A DNA stretch of 64,000 nt, from assembly GCF_028401385.1 (NCBI RefSeq), contig NZ_JAQOMR010000001.1, positions 64,501 to 128,500 on the forward strand. Direction: 5' to 3'. Shown in pieces: positions 39,236 through 47,094 of the stretch; position 1 is the first letter of the stretch, and every line of letters starts with the position of its first letter. The DNA is from Marinicella algicola. Its GTDB lineage: Bacteria; Pseudomonadota; Gammaproteobacteria; Xanthomonadales; Marinicellaceae. The notes beneath the pieces were generated by a model. The model was given only the letters and a program-made list of their open reading frames with translations. It searched no databases and was not told where the DNA came from. The position numbers and the translations under genes were made by a program.

Positions 39236-39251
39236 ATGATATCGATATCTC
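39236..39251. promoter_or_regulatory. Sugar-acid regulon operator, site 6 (weak)
   Basis: ATGATATCGATATCTC, centred on 39243-39244. The core GATATCGATATC is symmetric, but the outer bases fit less well than in the other sites. It lies just upstream of the small barrel gene at 38878-39201. Confidence 0.5.
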
Positions 39252-39409
39252 TAGTGGAATGAATTTGATATTTGGTTCCCATTTCAGCGACCTGGTCCAT
39301 CAAATGTCAAATTCTAAAATTCCACTAGAAAACATATACTTGCTAGCGATCCCTATGATTCCAACATTTGCTGATGAGGTCGCAGCGAGGGGAACCAAAT
39401 GTTGGAATC
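39251..39409. repeat. Set of nested inverted repeats
   Basis: CTAGTGGAAT with AATTTGATATTTG (39251-39274) is matched in reverse by 39301-39328 with a 4-base gap and one mismatch. GATTCCAACATTTG (39357-39370) is the exact complement of 39396-39409 around 25 bases. TTTGGTTCCC at 39271-39280 is also reversed at 39390-39399, so the second palindrome looks like an inverted relative of the first. No gene is seen here. It may be a promoter-operator of a lost gene or a miniature element. Confidence 0.6.
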
Positions 39410-39441
39410 GGACCTCTCGTGCTCGAAAGAGCTTTGAGATG

Positions 39442-39792
39442 TCAATCGTCGTCGTCATGGCCCCTGAACTGGCTAGGTTTGTTTGAAGGGCACTGTGCAC
39501 TTAACGCTTCGAAACCGCCATTTGGGCGTGAATCCCATGCGTCATGAATGCGGGCGATCTGGCCCCGTGCATGCATGGCTGCTGTTCGCAGTTTGCGATG
39601 ATGGTTGGATGGAATATCGTCGCGGCGAACGTTGAAGAGGTTTGCGATCGGGTCGTGGATGGACACAAAACATTGAAGTTGTCGCGCCGACTTGAAGCGC
39701 TTCATGACACTCTCCCTTCGTCTGACGTGCTGATGGGATTTCTCCGCTCGATTGTTCAGTCCCTTATGAGAACGACGTTCGACGCCGAGCAT
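39442..39792 (-). pseudogene. IS6-family transposase remnant (left of taurine module)
   Basis: Minus-strand residues HKGLNNRAEKSHQHVRRRES, then VMKRFKSARQLQCFVSIHDP and IANLFNVRRDDIPS, match the C-terminal DDE region of IS6-type transposases. The normal end is replaced after TAAMHARGQIARI by unrelated sequence down to 39442. The first two thirds of the protein are missing. It is about 80% similar to the copy at 49033-49583, in the same orientation. Confidence 0.75.
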
Positions 39793-40320
39793 GATCTCCC
39801 GCTTGGCCTAGCCAAAGCCGGTTCCTCAATGTTGTTGACCTCGTCAATCAGCTAGAGACAGAAGCGGGCAATGGCAAACAAGGACGGCTCGCAGATTAAA
39901 TCACCAGACTCGACTTCGTCATAATGGATGAACTGGGCTATCTCCCGTTCGCCCAGGCAGGCGGTCAGCATCTCTTCCATCTGGTCAGCAAGCTTTGTGA
40001 GCGCACTTCAATCATCGTCACCACCAATCTCGCATTCGGCGAGTGGCCAGCCGTGTTTGGCGACGCAAAGATGACCGCTGCGCTTCTCGACCGGCTCACG
40101 CACCACTGCGAGATTATAGAAACCGGAAACGAATCCTGGCGCTTCAAAAACCGCTTTCAAAGCTAAAGTCGAAGAAATCAAGCCATTCGCGTGCGCAGGC
40201 CTCTCCGCTAAATCGATGGCTCCGGGCCTGCGCGCGCTAATCGCCGAATGCAATCGCTGGAAAGTGTTCCTTTTGGGCGCCTAAATGGGGGCCCACTACA
40301 ACGCCGATTGACAGTCCCGC
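39793..40320 (+). pseudogene. IS21-family helper ATPase (IstB) remnant
   Basis: VDLVNQLETEAGN (about 39833) then, after an in-frame stop, [20 protein letters not shown] (Walker B), [20 protein letters not shown] and [19 protein letters not shown] are the C-terminal part of IstB, ending near 40166. The Walker A half is missing. The following bases to about 40310 resemble the non-coding right end of such elements. IstA is absent. It is fused to the IS6 remnant on its left. Confidence 0.75.
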
Positions 40321-40559
40321 TCGGGCTACGCCCGCCTGAACGCAGCAAACAGGCTGCCCGATTACCTAATTCAGATATATGAGCCAGGGCGCAACCGACG
40401 CAGTCACCTTCACGGAAGGTACCCGAAAGAAACGTTCACGATCGGCGTCCTTCCGACTTTTCCCCTCAGGTGCCGATGCGTGTGCCCAAACAGCCATAAG
40501 TCGGGGCTATGCTGAAAATCAACCTAAAGAAACGCCCGAAACTTTTCAGACAGACCGAA
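40321..40559. other. Intergenic, nothing recognised
   Basis: Short open frames run on the plus strand from 40379 and 40509 but they are antisense to, or continue into, the regulator gene and have no family features. Confidence 0.3.
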
Positions 40560-42031
40560 TCACATCTCCCGTTTGACCGCTACATCGATCAACGAGATAC
40601 CGCGCGGTATATCGGCCGAATCGATCGAGCCATAGCCGAGCCGGAACAGAGGGCAGGGGTCGGGCGGGTTTTCGAAAAAGACCGCACCCGGTTCGATCAG
40701 CACACCGTCGGCCTTCAGCTTTTCAGCGAGTTCGGCGCTGTCGAGCCCATCGGGGCCCCTGAGCCATACGCTCGCGCCGCCTGCCAAGGCCGCGCTTTCG
40801 AGCGTGAGGCAGCTTTTCGCCAGCGCCTGTTCCAGTGTCGCGCGCCTCTTCACCATCGCACTGCGCAGCCGGACGATGTGGGCGTCATAATGGCCAAGCG
40901 CCAGAAAATAGGCGGTGATGCGCTGAAGGTGGCCGGGCGGGTGGCGCAGCAACATCGTCCTCAGCTCGCGCGCCTTGGCGATGAGAGGGGCAGGTGCCAC
41001 CAGATAGCCGATCCTGAGGCCCGGAAACAGTGATTTCGAGAAACTGCCGATATAGAGCACCCGACCCTGGGTATCGAGCGATTTCAGCGCTGGCGCGGAG
41101 GGGCCGAGATAGGACATCTCGAAATCGTAATCGTCCTCGACGATGACGAAATCGCGGGCGGCGGCGCGGTTCAGCAGATCCTGGCGGCGGCCAAGCGGCA
41201 TGGTCGAGCCGGTCGGGATGTGGTGGCTCGGGGTTATCATCACCAGCCTTGTATGGTCCGGCAGCGTTTCCGGGTTCAGCCCCAGCGCATCGACCGGCAG
41301 GAAGGAGGTCGGGCTTTGCGACCGGCGCAGCGTCTCGGCGATATCGGGGTAGCCCGGCTCCTCGGTAACGGCCGGTCGGTCTGGACGGCAAAGCAGTTCG
41401 ACCACGATATAAAGCGCATTTTGCGCGCCAAGGGTTACCAGCACCTCGTCAGGCCTGGCATGGATGCCCCGCCGGGGCAATGTGTTGGAGCAGATATAGT
41501 CGATCAGCAGCGGATCGTCGCTGCCGTAGCGATCGGTCGAAACATCAGCGAAATCGCGGCTGCCAAGCGCCCGACGGGCGCAATCGCGCCATGCGTGGTG
41601 ATCGAAAAGGCGCGGATCGGGCTGGCCATAGATAAATGGATAGCGATAGCTGCGCCAATCCGCTGGCTTGCGGATGACACGTAGCGGCGGTGGATGGCCG
41701 GAAAGCCAGTCGGTCCAGTCCAGCGGCCTGTCGCCTGCCGTCATGCCGGCGACCTTCAGCTTGCGGCGGGGGCGGTGGCGGCGACTGCGACGCCCGAGCG
41801 CGGACGGGTCTCGAGATAGCCCTGTCCGACAAGCTCTTGATAGACCAACGTCACCGTCATGCGCGACAGGCCGAGTGTTTCGGCCAGCTGCCGGCTGGAA
41901 GGCAGGCGGGTGCCGGGCCGCGCGCGGCTTTCCAGGATCGCGCGTACCAAGGCTGCGGCGAGCCGCCCCTGCAGGGTCGGCGCATCGGTGGCGCGCAGGA
42001 AGATACTCTCGGCGGCGATCGTGTTTTTCAT
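40560..42031 (-). CDS. tauR: MocR-type regulator (GntR HTH plus aminotransferase domain), probable TauR (frameshifted)
   Basis: About 490 residues when repaired. The N-terminal GntR HTH has RLPSSRQLAETLGLSRMTVT and LVYQELVGQGYLETRPRSGV. A break at the CCCCC run near 41763 leads to the fold-type I aminotransferase domain (YRYPFIYGQPDPRLFDHHAW, VTLGAQNALYIVVELL, VIVEDDYDFEMSYLG, and the PLP-lysine stretch YIGSFSKSLFPGLRIGYLV). Divergent from the taurine transporter, as TauR is in other alphaproteobacteria. TauR activates taurine genes when taurine is present. Two boxes lie directly upstream of its start. Confidence 0.8.
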
Positions 42032-42093
42032 CTGGACCTAACGAAGCTGCAATCTGGACATATCGCGGAACCGCGCTTGCTGCAATCTTGACT
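42032..42093. promoter_or_regulatory. Direct repeats, candidate TauR boxes
   Basis: CTGGACCTAA at 42032-42041 and CTGGACATAT at 42054-42063 are spaced 22 bp start to start, two helical turns. A weaker copy (GCTGCAATCTTGAC, 42079-42092) repeats GCTGCAATCTGGAC at 42046-42059 exactly 33 bp away. CTGGACYTAA direct repeats are the site described for TauR of Rhodobacter. The first box touches the tauR start codon, so autoregulation is likely. Confidence 0.7.
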
Positions 42094-42152
42094 AATGTCA
42101 AATGACCGCGAACGCAAAGCAGCGGCGTATTAATCGAAAATAGGGAATACAA

Positions 42153-43154
42153 ATGACCATTATCACCCGTTTTGTGACCGGCGCCGTGGCCGCTCTCGCT
42201 CTCAGCCTGCCGGCTGCCGCCACCGAATACCGCGTTGCCGTTGGCGATGGCGCGGGCGGAACCCAGGAAGCGCTCGGCCTCGCGTTCATCGAAGCGCTGG
42301 AGCAGGAATCTGGCGGCGAGATGACCGGCAAGCTGTTCCTGAACGGCCAGCTTGGCGATGAGCAGGACACCGTCACGGCGGCGGCCACCGGCACGCTCGA
42401 TTTCTCGATCCTCGCCATCAACAACATCACCCCGTTCTCGCCGTCTGTCGGCACGCTGACGCTGCCTTACGTGATCCTCAGCCAGGACGATGCCGAACAG
42501 CTTACCCAGGGTGAGATCGGCCAGCAGATGATCGAGCAGACCATCGAGGACGCAGGCGTCCGGATCATCGGCTGGGCCTATTCCGGCTTCCGCGTGCTGA
42601 CCAACTCCAATAAGCCTGTCTCCACCGTCGACGATCTGCAGGGCCTCGTGATCCGTGTTCCGAAGAACGAGATCATGATCGAGACCTACAAGAGCTGGGG
42701 CGTCAACCCGACGCCGATGGCATGGGGCGAAACCTTCGCCGCGCTTCAGCAGAAGGTCGTTGACGGTCAGGACAACCCCTACATGACCGTCTATGCGATG
42801 AAGTTCGACGAGGTGCAGAAATATATCACCAACCTGCACTACATCTTCTCGATCGAGCCGCTGATCGTCTCCGAGGCGCTGTTTGAAAGCCTGTCGGAAG
42901 AAGAGCGACAGCAGGTGCTGGCAGCGGGTGAAGCCGCGACCAAGGCCTCTTCGGAATTCCTGAAGGCGGAAGAGTCCAAGATCCGTGAAGAACTTGTCAG
43001 CCGCGGCATGGAGATTGACGATCCCGCCAATAACGAGCAGGAGTTCATTGATCTCGCCACCACGTTAGTCTGGCCGCAGTTCTACGACCAGATCGGCGGC
43101 AAGGAAGTGCTCGACAACGTGCTGACCTCGCTCGGCCGCGATCCGGCGAAGTAA
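42153..43154 (+). CDS. tauK: Taurine TRAP transporter substrate-binding protein (DctP family)
   Basis: 333 residues, intact. Sec signal MTIITRFVTGAVAALALSLP ending near AAA. Family motifs are LFLNGQLGDEQDTVTAAATG and LQGLVIRVPKNEIMIETYKS. The assignment to taurine rests on the module: TauR upstream and TauX, TauY and Xsc downstream. Transcribed away from tauR with the boxes between them. Confidence 0.8.
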   Translation: MTIITRFVTGAVAALALSLPAAATEYRVAVGDGAGGTQEALGLAFIEALEQESGGEMTGKLFLNGQLGDEQDTVTAAATGTLDFSILAINNITPFSPSVGTLTLPYVILSQDDAEQLTQGEIGQQMIEQTIEDAGVRIIGWAYSGFRVLTNSNKPVSTVDDLQGLVIRVPKNEIMIETYKSWGVNPTPMAWGETFAALQQKVVDGQDNPYMTVYAMKFDEVQKYITNLHYIFSIEPLIVSEALFESLSEEERQQVLAAGEAATKASSEFLKAEESKIREELVSRGMEIDDPANNEQEFIDLATTLVWPQFYDQIGGKEVLDNVLTSLGRDPAK

Positions 43155-43205
43155 TGGGGCAGGGGCGCGCTGTTGGCGTTCTGCCCCTTCTCTCTCCCAT
43201 CCGTT

Positions 43206-43278
43206 ACCCTCGGGCTAGGCCCGAGGGTGCAGGCAATGTTCTCTGTGTCGCCTGGATGCTCGGGTCTAGCCCGAGCAT
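43206..43278. repeat. Two GC-rich palindromes inside the tau operon
   Basis: ACCCTCGGGC / GCCCGAGGGT (43206-43215, 43219-43228) and ATGCTCGGG / CCCGAGCAT (43256-43264, 43270-43278) both have CTAG in or at the loop. Palindromes of this kind are dispersed between genes in many rhizobial genomes. They fill the 212-bp gap between tauK and tauL and could stabilise mRNA or reduce downstream expression. There is no U-run, so termination is unlikely. Confidence 0.75.
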
Positions 43279-43366
43279 GACACGAGAGGGGAGGGCATAG
43301 GCCGTAATCCGATAGCTTCGCCTCTTTCCAACGTCGCCCTTTCTGCCCTTTCCTCCCGAGGTTGCC

Positions 43367-43924
43367 ATGTCCGCATTTTGGAAATTTGCCGACAAGTTCG
43401 AAAGTCATGTCTGCCGCGTGCTTCTGGCGGTGTTCGTGACGCTACTGTTCGTGCAGATCGTCGCCCGCCAGTTGTTCGGTTTCTCGATCACCTGGATCGA
43501 GGAGCTTTCGGTCATCCTGTTCGTATGGTTTGCCTATTTCGGCGCCTCCTATGCCGCGCGGATTGCGGCGCATAATCGCGTCACCTTCCAGTTCAGCGCG
43601 ATGTCGCGAGAGAAGGCCCGTATTATCGAGGCCATCGGCGATGCGTTCTGGATCGTCTTCAACATCGTGTTCATTTGGGAATCGATCGATTTCATCGGCC
43701 GCCTGAAGCCATTCGTGAAGGCCCAGACGCTTGGCTGGGAGATGCGCTACATCTATCTGGCGCTGCCGATCGCGTTCACGCTGATGACGATCCGCATCCT
43801 GCAGGTCAACTACATGAAACTCGTGATGGGCATTGATCCGACCGATCCGGACAAGGCGAGCGTCGAGGCGGCCATGGAATTCGCCGCCGACGAGCAGCGC
43901 GCCTATGATCGGAGGCATCCCTGA
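43367..43924 (+). CDS. tauL: Taurine TRAP transporter small membrane subunit (DctQ family)
   Basis: 185 residues, intact. Hydrophobic segments include VCRVLLAVFVTLLFVQIVAR and WIEELSVILFVWFAYFGASY, the latter typical of DctQ. ATG at 43367. The stop overlaps the next start (TGATG). The 212-bp distance from tauK is unusual for a TRAP operon and is filled by two palindromes. Confidence 0.8.
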   Translation: MSAFWKFADKFESHVCRVLLAVFVTLLFVQIVARQLFGFSITWIEELSVILFVWFAYFGASYAARIAAHNRVTFQFSAMSREKARIIEAIGDAFWIVFNIVFIWESIDFIGRLKPFVKAQTLGWEMRYIYLALPIAFTLMTIRILQVNYMKLVMGIDPTDPDKASVEAAMEFAADEQRAYDRRHP

Positions 43925-45264
43925 TGGACAGCCTGCTGATTGAAATTCTGTTCGGTTCGTTCTTCGGCCTTTTGATCCTCGGCGCGCCGATCACGGTGGC
44001 GCTCGGCGTCGCCTCTCTGGTCGCCATGCTCTATCTTGGCGACAACCCGATCAAGATGGTGCAGATGGCGTGGTCGTCAGTGGGATCGTTCCCGCTGATG
44101 GCTCTGCCCGCCTTCATTCTGGCCGGCGCCCTGATGGAAGCCGCCGGTCTGTCCCGCCGCCTGATTGCCTTTGCCGAAAGCCTCGCCGGCCCGTTTACCG
44201 GTGGGCTGGGCGCTGCGACCGTGATGGCCTGCCTGTTCTTCGGCGCGATCTCGGGCTCGGGTCCTGCGACCACGGCCGCCGTCGGCATGCTGATGATCCC
44301 GGCGATGGCGCGTCAGGGCTATGGCCCCGGCTATGCGGCTTCAGTCACGGCGGCAGCGGGCGGTCTCGGCATCATCATTCCGCCCTCGATCCCGATGGTG
44401 ATCTTCGGTATTTCGGCGATGGGCATGCAGCCGCCGCCCGAAGCGGTTGAGATTCATGGAGCGTTCCAGTCGGTTTCGATCTCCAAGCTGTTCATCGCCG
44501 GCGTCCTGCCGGGCGTGGTGATGGCGGGCGGCCTTTTGACCATGAACTATATCCGCTGCCGGATTCGCGGCTTTCACGGAGCGGACGAGCCATTTTCGCT
44601 TCGCCGCGTCGCCAGCGCCGGCTATCACGGCTTCTGGGCGTTGCTCGCGCCCGTCGTCATCCTCGGCGGCATCTATTCCGGCTATTTCACGCCGACTGAG
44701 GCCGCGATCGTGGCGATCTTCTACACGCTGTTCGTGGGTGCGGTGATCTATCGCGAACTCGATGTCCGCCAGGTGATCAAGTCGCTCGACACAACGACCT
44801 GGCTTGCGGGCCGGGTGTTGCTGGTGCTGTTTGCGGCAACTATCTTCGGCCGGCTTCTGGTCGAAAACGACGTACCCGGCGTGATTGCCGGCGGGATCCT
44901 GTCGCTGACCGACAATCTCTATGTGATCTGGGCGATGGTTATCGGCCTGCTGCTGATCATCGGCATGTTTATGGAAACGCTCGCTGCGATCATGATCCTG
45001 GTGCCGGTGATGCTGCCGGTCGCCTACATGATGGGTATCGACCCGATCCATTTCGGAATCGTGATGATCTGCACGCTTTCGGTCGGCTTCCAGACGCCGC
45101 CGCTTGGCGAGAACCTGTTCATCGCATCCGGCATTTCCGGGATCTCGATCGAGCGGATCAGCCTGCGCGCTATCCCGTTCGCGATCGCCTCGGTCATCGC
45201 CATCTTCATAATCGCCAGCTTCCCGGCAATCTCCCTCTGGCTGCCGCGGATGATGGGCTACTAG
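43924..45264 (+). CDS. tauM: Taurine TRAP transporter large permease (DctM family)
   Basis: 446 residues, intact, about 12 membrane segments. Motifs are FFGAISGSGPATTAAVGMLM, GGLGIIIPPSIPMVIFGISA, YFTPTEAAIVAIFYTLFVGA and VGFQTPPLGENLFIASGISG. Completes the importer with tauK and tauL. Confidence 0.88.
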   Translation: MDSLLIEILFGSFFGLLILGAPITVALGVASLVAMLYLGDNPIKMVQMAWSSVGSFPLMALPAFILAGALMEAAGLSRRLIAFAESLAGPFTGGLGAATVMACLFFGAISGSGPATTAAVGMLMIPAMARQGYGPGYAASVTAAAGGLGIIIPPSIPMVIFGISAMGMQPPPEAVEIHGAFQSVSISKLFIAGVLPGVVMAGGLLTMNYIRCRIRGFHGADEPFSLRRVASAGYHGFWALLAPVVILGGIYSGYFTPTEAAIVAIFYTLFVGAVIYRELDVRQVIKSLDTTTWLAGRVLLVLFAATIFGRLLVENDVPGVIAGGILSLTDNLYVIWAMVIGLLLIIGMFMETLAAIMILVPVMLPVAYMMGIDPIHFGIVMICTLSVGFQTPPLGENLFIASGISGISIERISLRAIPFAIASVIAIFIIASFPAISLWLPRMMGY

Positions 45265-45280
45265 GGCAAGGAAAACTCCC

Positions 45281-45685
45281 ATGACTGCAACAAAAACAAA
45301 GCTTACCGCCGCCGATCTGAAGACAACATTCGATGCCTTCAACCGCCATGATATCGACGGGGTTATGACCCATTTTGCCGATGACTGCGTGTTCTTCTCC
45401 GTCGCGGGCGATCACGAATACGGCAACCGGATCGAAGGCAAGGACGCGATCGCAAAGGCGTTTGTCGGCGTATGGACCGCAATGCCGGACGTGCAGTGGG
45501 CCGACCACAGCCATTTCCTGTCGGAAGACGGCACGCGCGGCGTGAGCCAGTGGACCTTCCGCGCCACCAATCCTGACGGCACCCGCACCGAGGTGCAGGG
45601 CGTTGATCTGTTCCGGATCCGCGACGGCCAGATTGTCGAGAAACAGGCGATCCGCAAACAGCGTCCTGCAGTTTCCACGAAGTGA
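45281..45685 (+). CDS. tauX: NTF2/SnoaL-like protein, probable small subunit of taurine dehydrogenase
   Basis: 134 residues, intact. The cone-fold family is visible in TTFDAFNRHDIDGVMTHFAD, AKAFVGVWTAMPDV and GVDLFRIRDGQIVEKQAIRK. It lies between the transporter and the FAD oxidase, where tauX is found in known taurine clusters. AAGGAAAACTCCC precedes ATG at 45281. The subunit role is inferred from position and size. Confidence 0.6.
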   Translation: MTATKTKLTAADLKTTFDAFNRHDIDGVMTHFADDCVFFSVAGDHEYGNRIEGKDAIAKAFVGVWTAMPDVQWADHSHFLSEDGTRGVSQWTFRATNPDGTRTEVQGVDLFRIRDGQIVEKQAIRKQRPAVSTK

Positions 45686-45697
45686 TGTGAGGCGATC

Positions 45698-47088
45698 ATG
45701 CAGGTCAACGAGAAACGTCCGGGGTCGAAGCCCTTCGATCCGCAATATGATCCCCTGATGGACAGAACCCTCGGGCCGGGCAGCGATTACGCGCCGACCT
45801 ACTGGATCGGCACGGCCGGTGAATTGCCCGAGGACGATGGACCGGTCACCGGCGACATCGATGTCGATGCGGTGGTGATCGGCTCCGGCTATACCGGGCT
45901 GTCGACCGCGATCCATCTCGCCAAGATGCACGGCATCAAGGCGACCGTCCTTGAGGCGAATGGCGTTGCCTATGGCTGCTCCACCCGCAATGGCGGGCAG
46001 GCGCAGATCAGCGCCGGCCGGCTGAAGCGCAGCCAGTGGATCGATCGCTGGGATCTGCAGACGGCGCGGGCGATGCACGATGAGATGGTGGGGGCCTTCG
46101 ACCTGTTTCGCGGGCTTGTTCGCGACCACGCGATTGCCTGTGAACCGCAGGATGGCGGGCATTATTACATCGCCCACAAAGCGTCCGCCATGCCCGGACT
46201 GGAAGCCGAGTCGCGGGTGTTGAACGACAAGTTCGGCTACGGCTCACGTATGCTCAGCCGCGAGGAAGTACTGGAAACGGTTGCCCGCGATATGGAAGCC
46301 CATGGCGCGATGTGGGAGCCTGATGGCGCCGGTATTCACGCCGCCAAACTCGCCTTCGGCTATCTCCGGGTTGCCCGCGAACTGGGCGCGAAGGTGCATA
46401 TCGACAGCCCGGTTCAGGTCTGGGAGTACAAGGACGGCATTCACCATCTGAAGACCCCGCGCGGCACGGTGCGTGCGAAGCGCGTGGCAGTCGCCACGGC
46501 CGCCTATGCGCCGCGTGGTCTGCATCCACGTGTCAAGGACAGGCTGCTGCCGATCATGTCCAACAGCGTCGTCACGCGGGTTTTGACCGACGATGAGTTA
46601 CAGTCCATCGGCATCAAGATGCTTTCGCCGCTGACCGATACGCGCACGCTGCGCAACTACTACCGGCTGCTGCCCGACAGCCGGTTGCAGATTGGTTCGC
46701 GTGCTGCGATCACCGGGCGTGATGCCGAAAATCCGGCGCATCTGAAAGGGTTGTGCGATGCTATGGCACGCAAGTTCCCGCGCTGAAGGGCGTCGAGCTG
46801 GATTACAGCTGGTGGGGCTGGGTCGATGTTTCCCACGACATGATGCCGCGCGTCACCGGCATGCCGGATCTGCCCGGCGCCTTTTATTCGCTCGGCTATG
46901 GCGGCAACGGGGTGATGTATTCGGCCATGGCCGGTCGCCGTCTGGCGCAGCTTGTTGCCGGTGAACCGATCCCGGACCTGCCTATCTACGGCTCGGAGCT
47001 GAAACACGAGGGCTGGAAAACACCATTCCGCCGCCTCGGACAATGGGGCCTCTACCAGTATTATCACTATCGCGACGAGCGGGCTTAA
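45698..47088 (+). CDS. tauY: FAD-dependent oxidoreductase, probable taurine dehydrogenase large subunit (frameshifted)
   Basis: 463 residues when repaired. DAO-family fold with VDAVVIGSGYTGLSTAIHLA (FAD motif, near residue 55) and YGCSTRNGGQAQISAG. The C-terminal FAD part is DLPGAFYSLGYGGNGVMYSA. The break near 46777 (TT for TTT) joins DAMARKF to PALKGVELDYSWWGWVDVS. Taurine dehydrogenase oxidatively deaminates taurine to sulfoacetaldehyde. The xsc gene starts 6 bp downstream, which supports the assignment. Confidence 0.75.
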
Positions 47089-47094
47089 GGAAAA

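Noticed and set aside
43206..43278. Intrinsic terminators inside the tau operon
   Set aside because: No U-run follows either hairpin and the operon continues.
44341..45342. 333-codon minus-strand ORF over tauM
   Set aside because: Composition is extreme (His, Asp and Arg-rich), typical of the antisense of a membrane protein gene.
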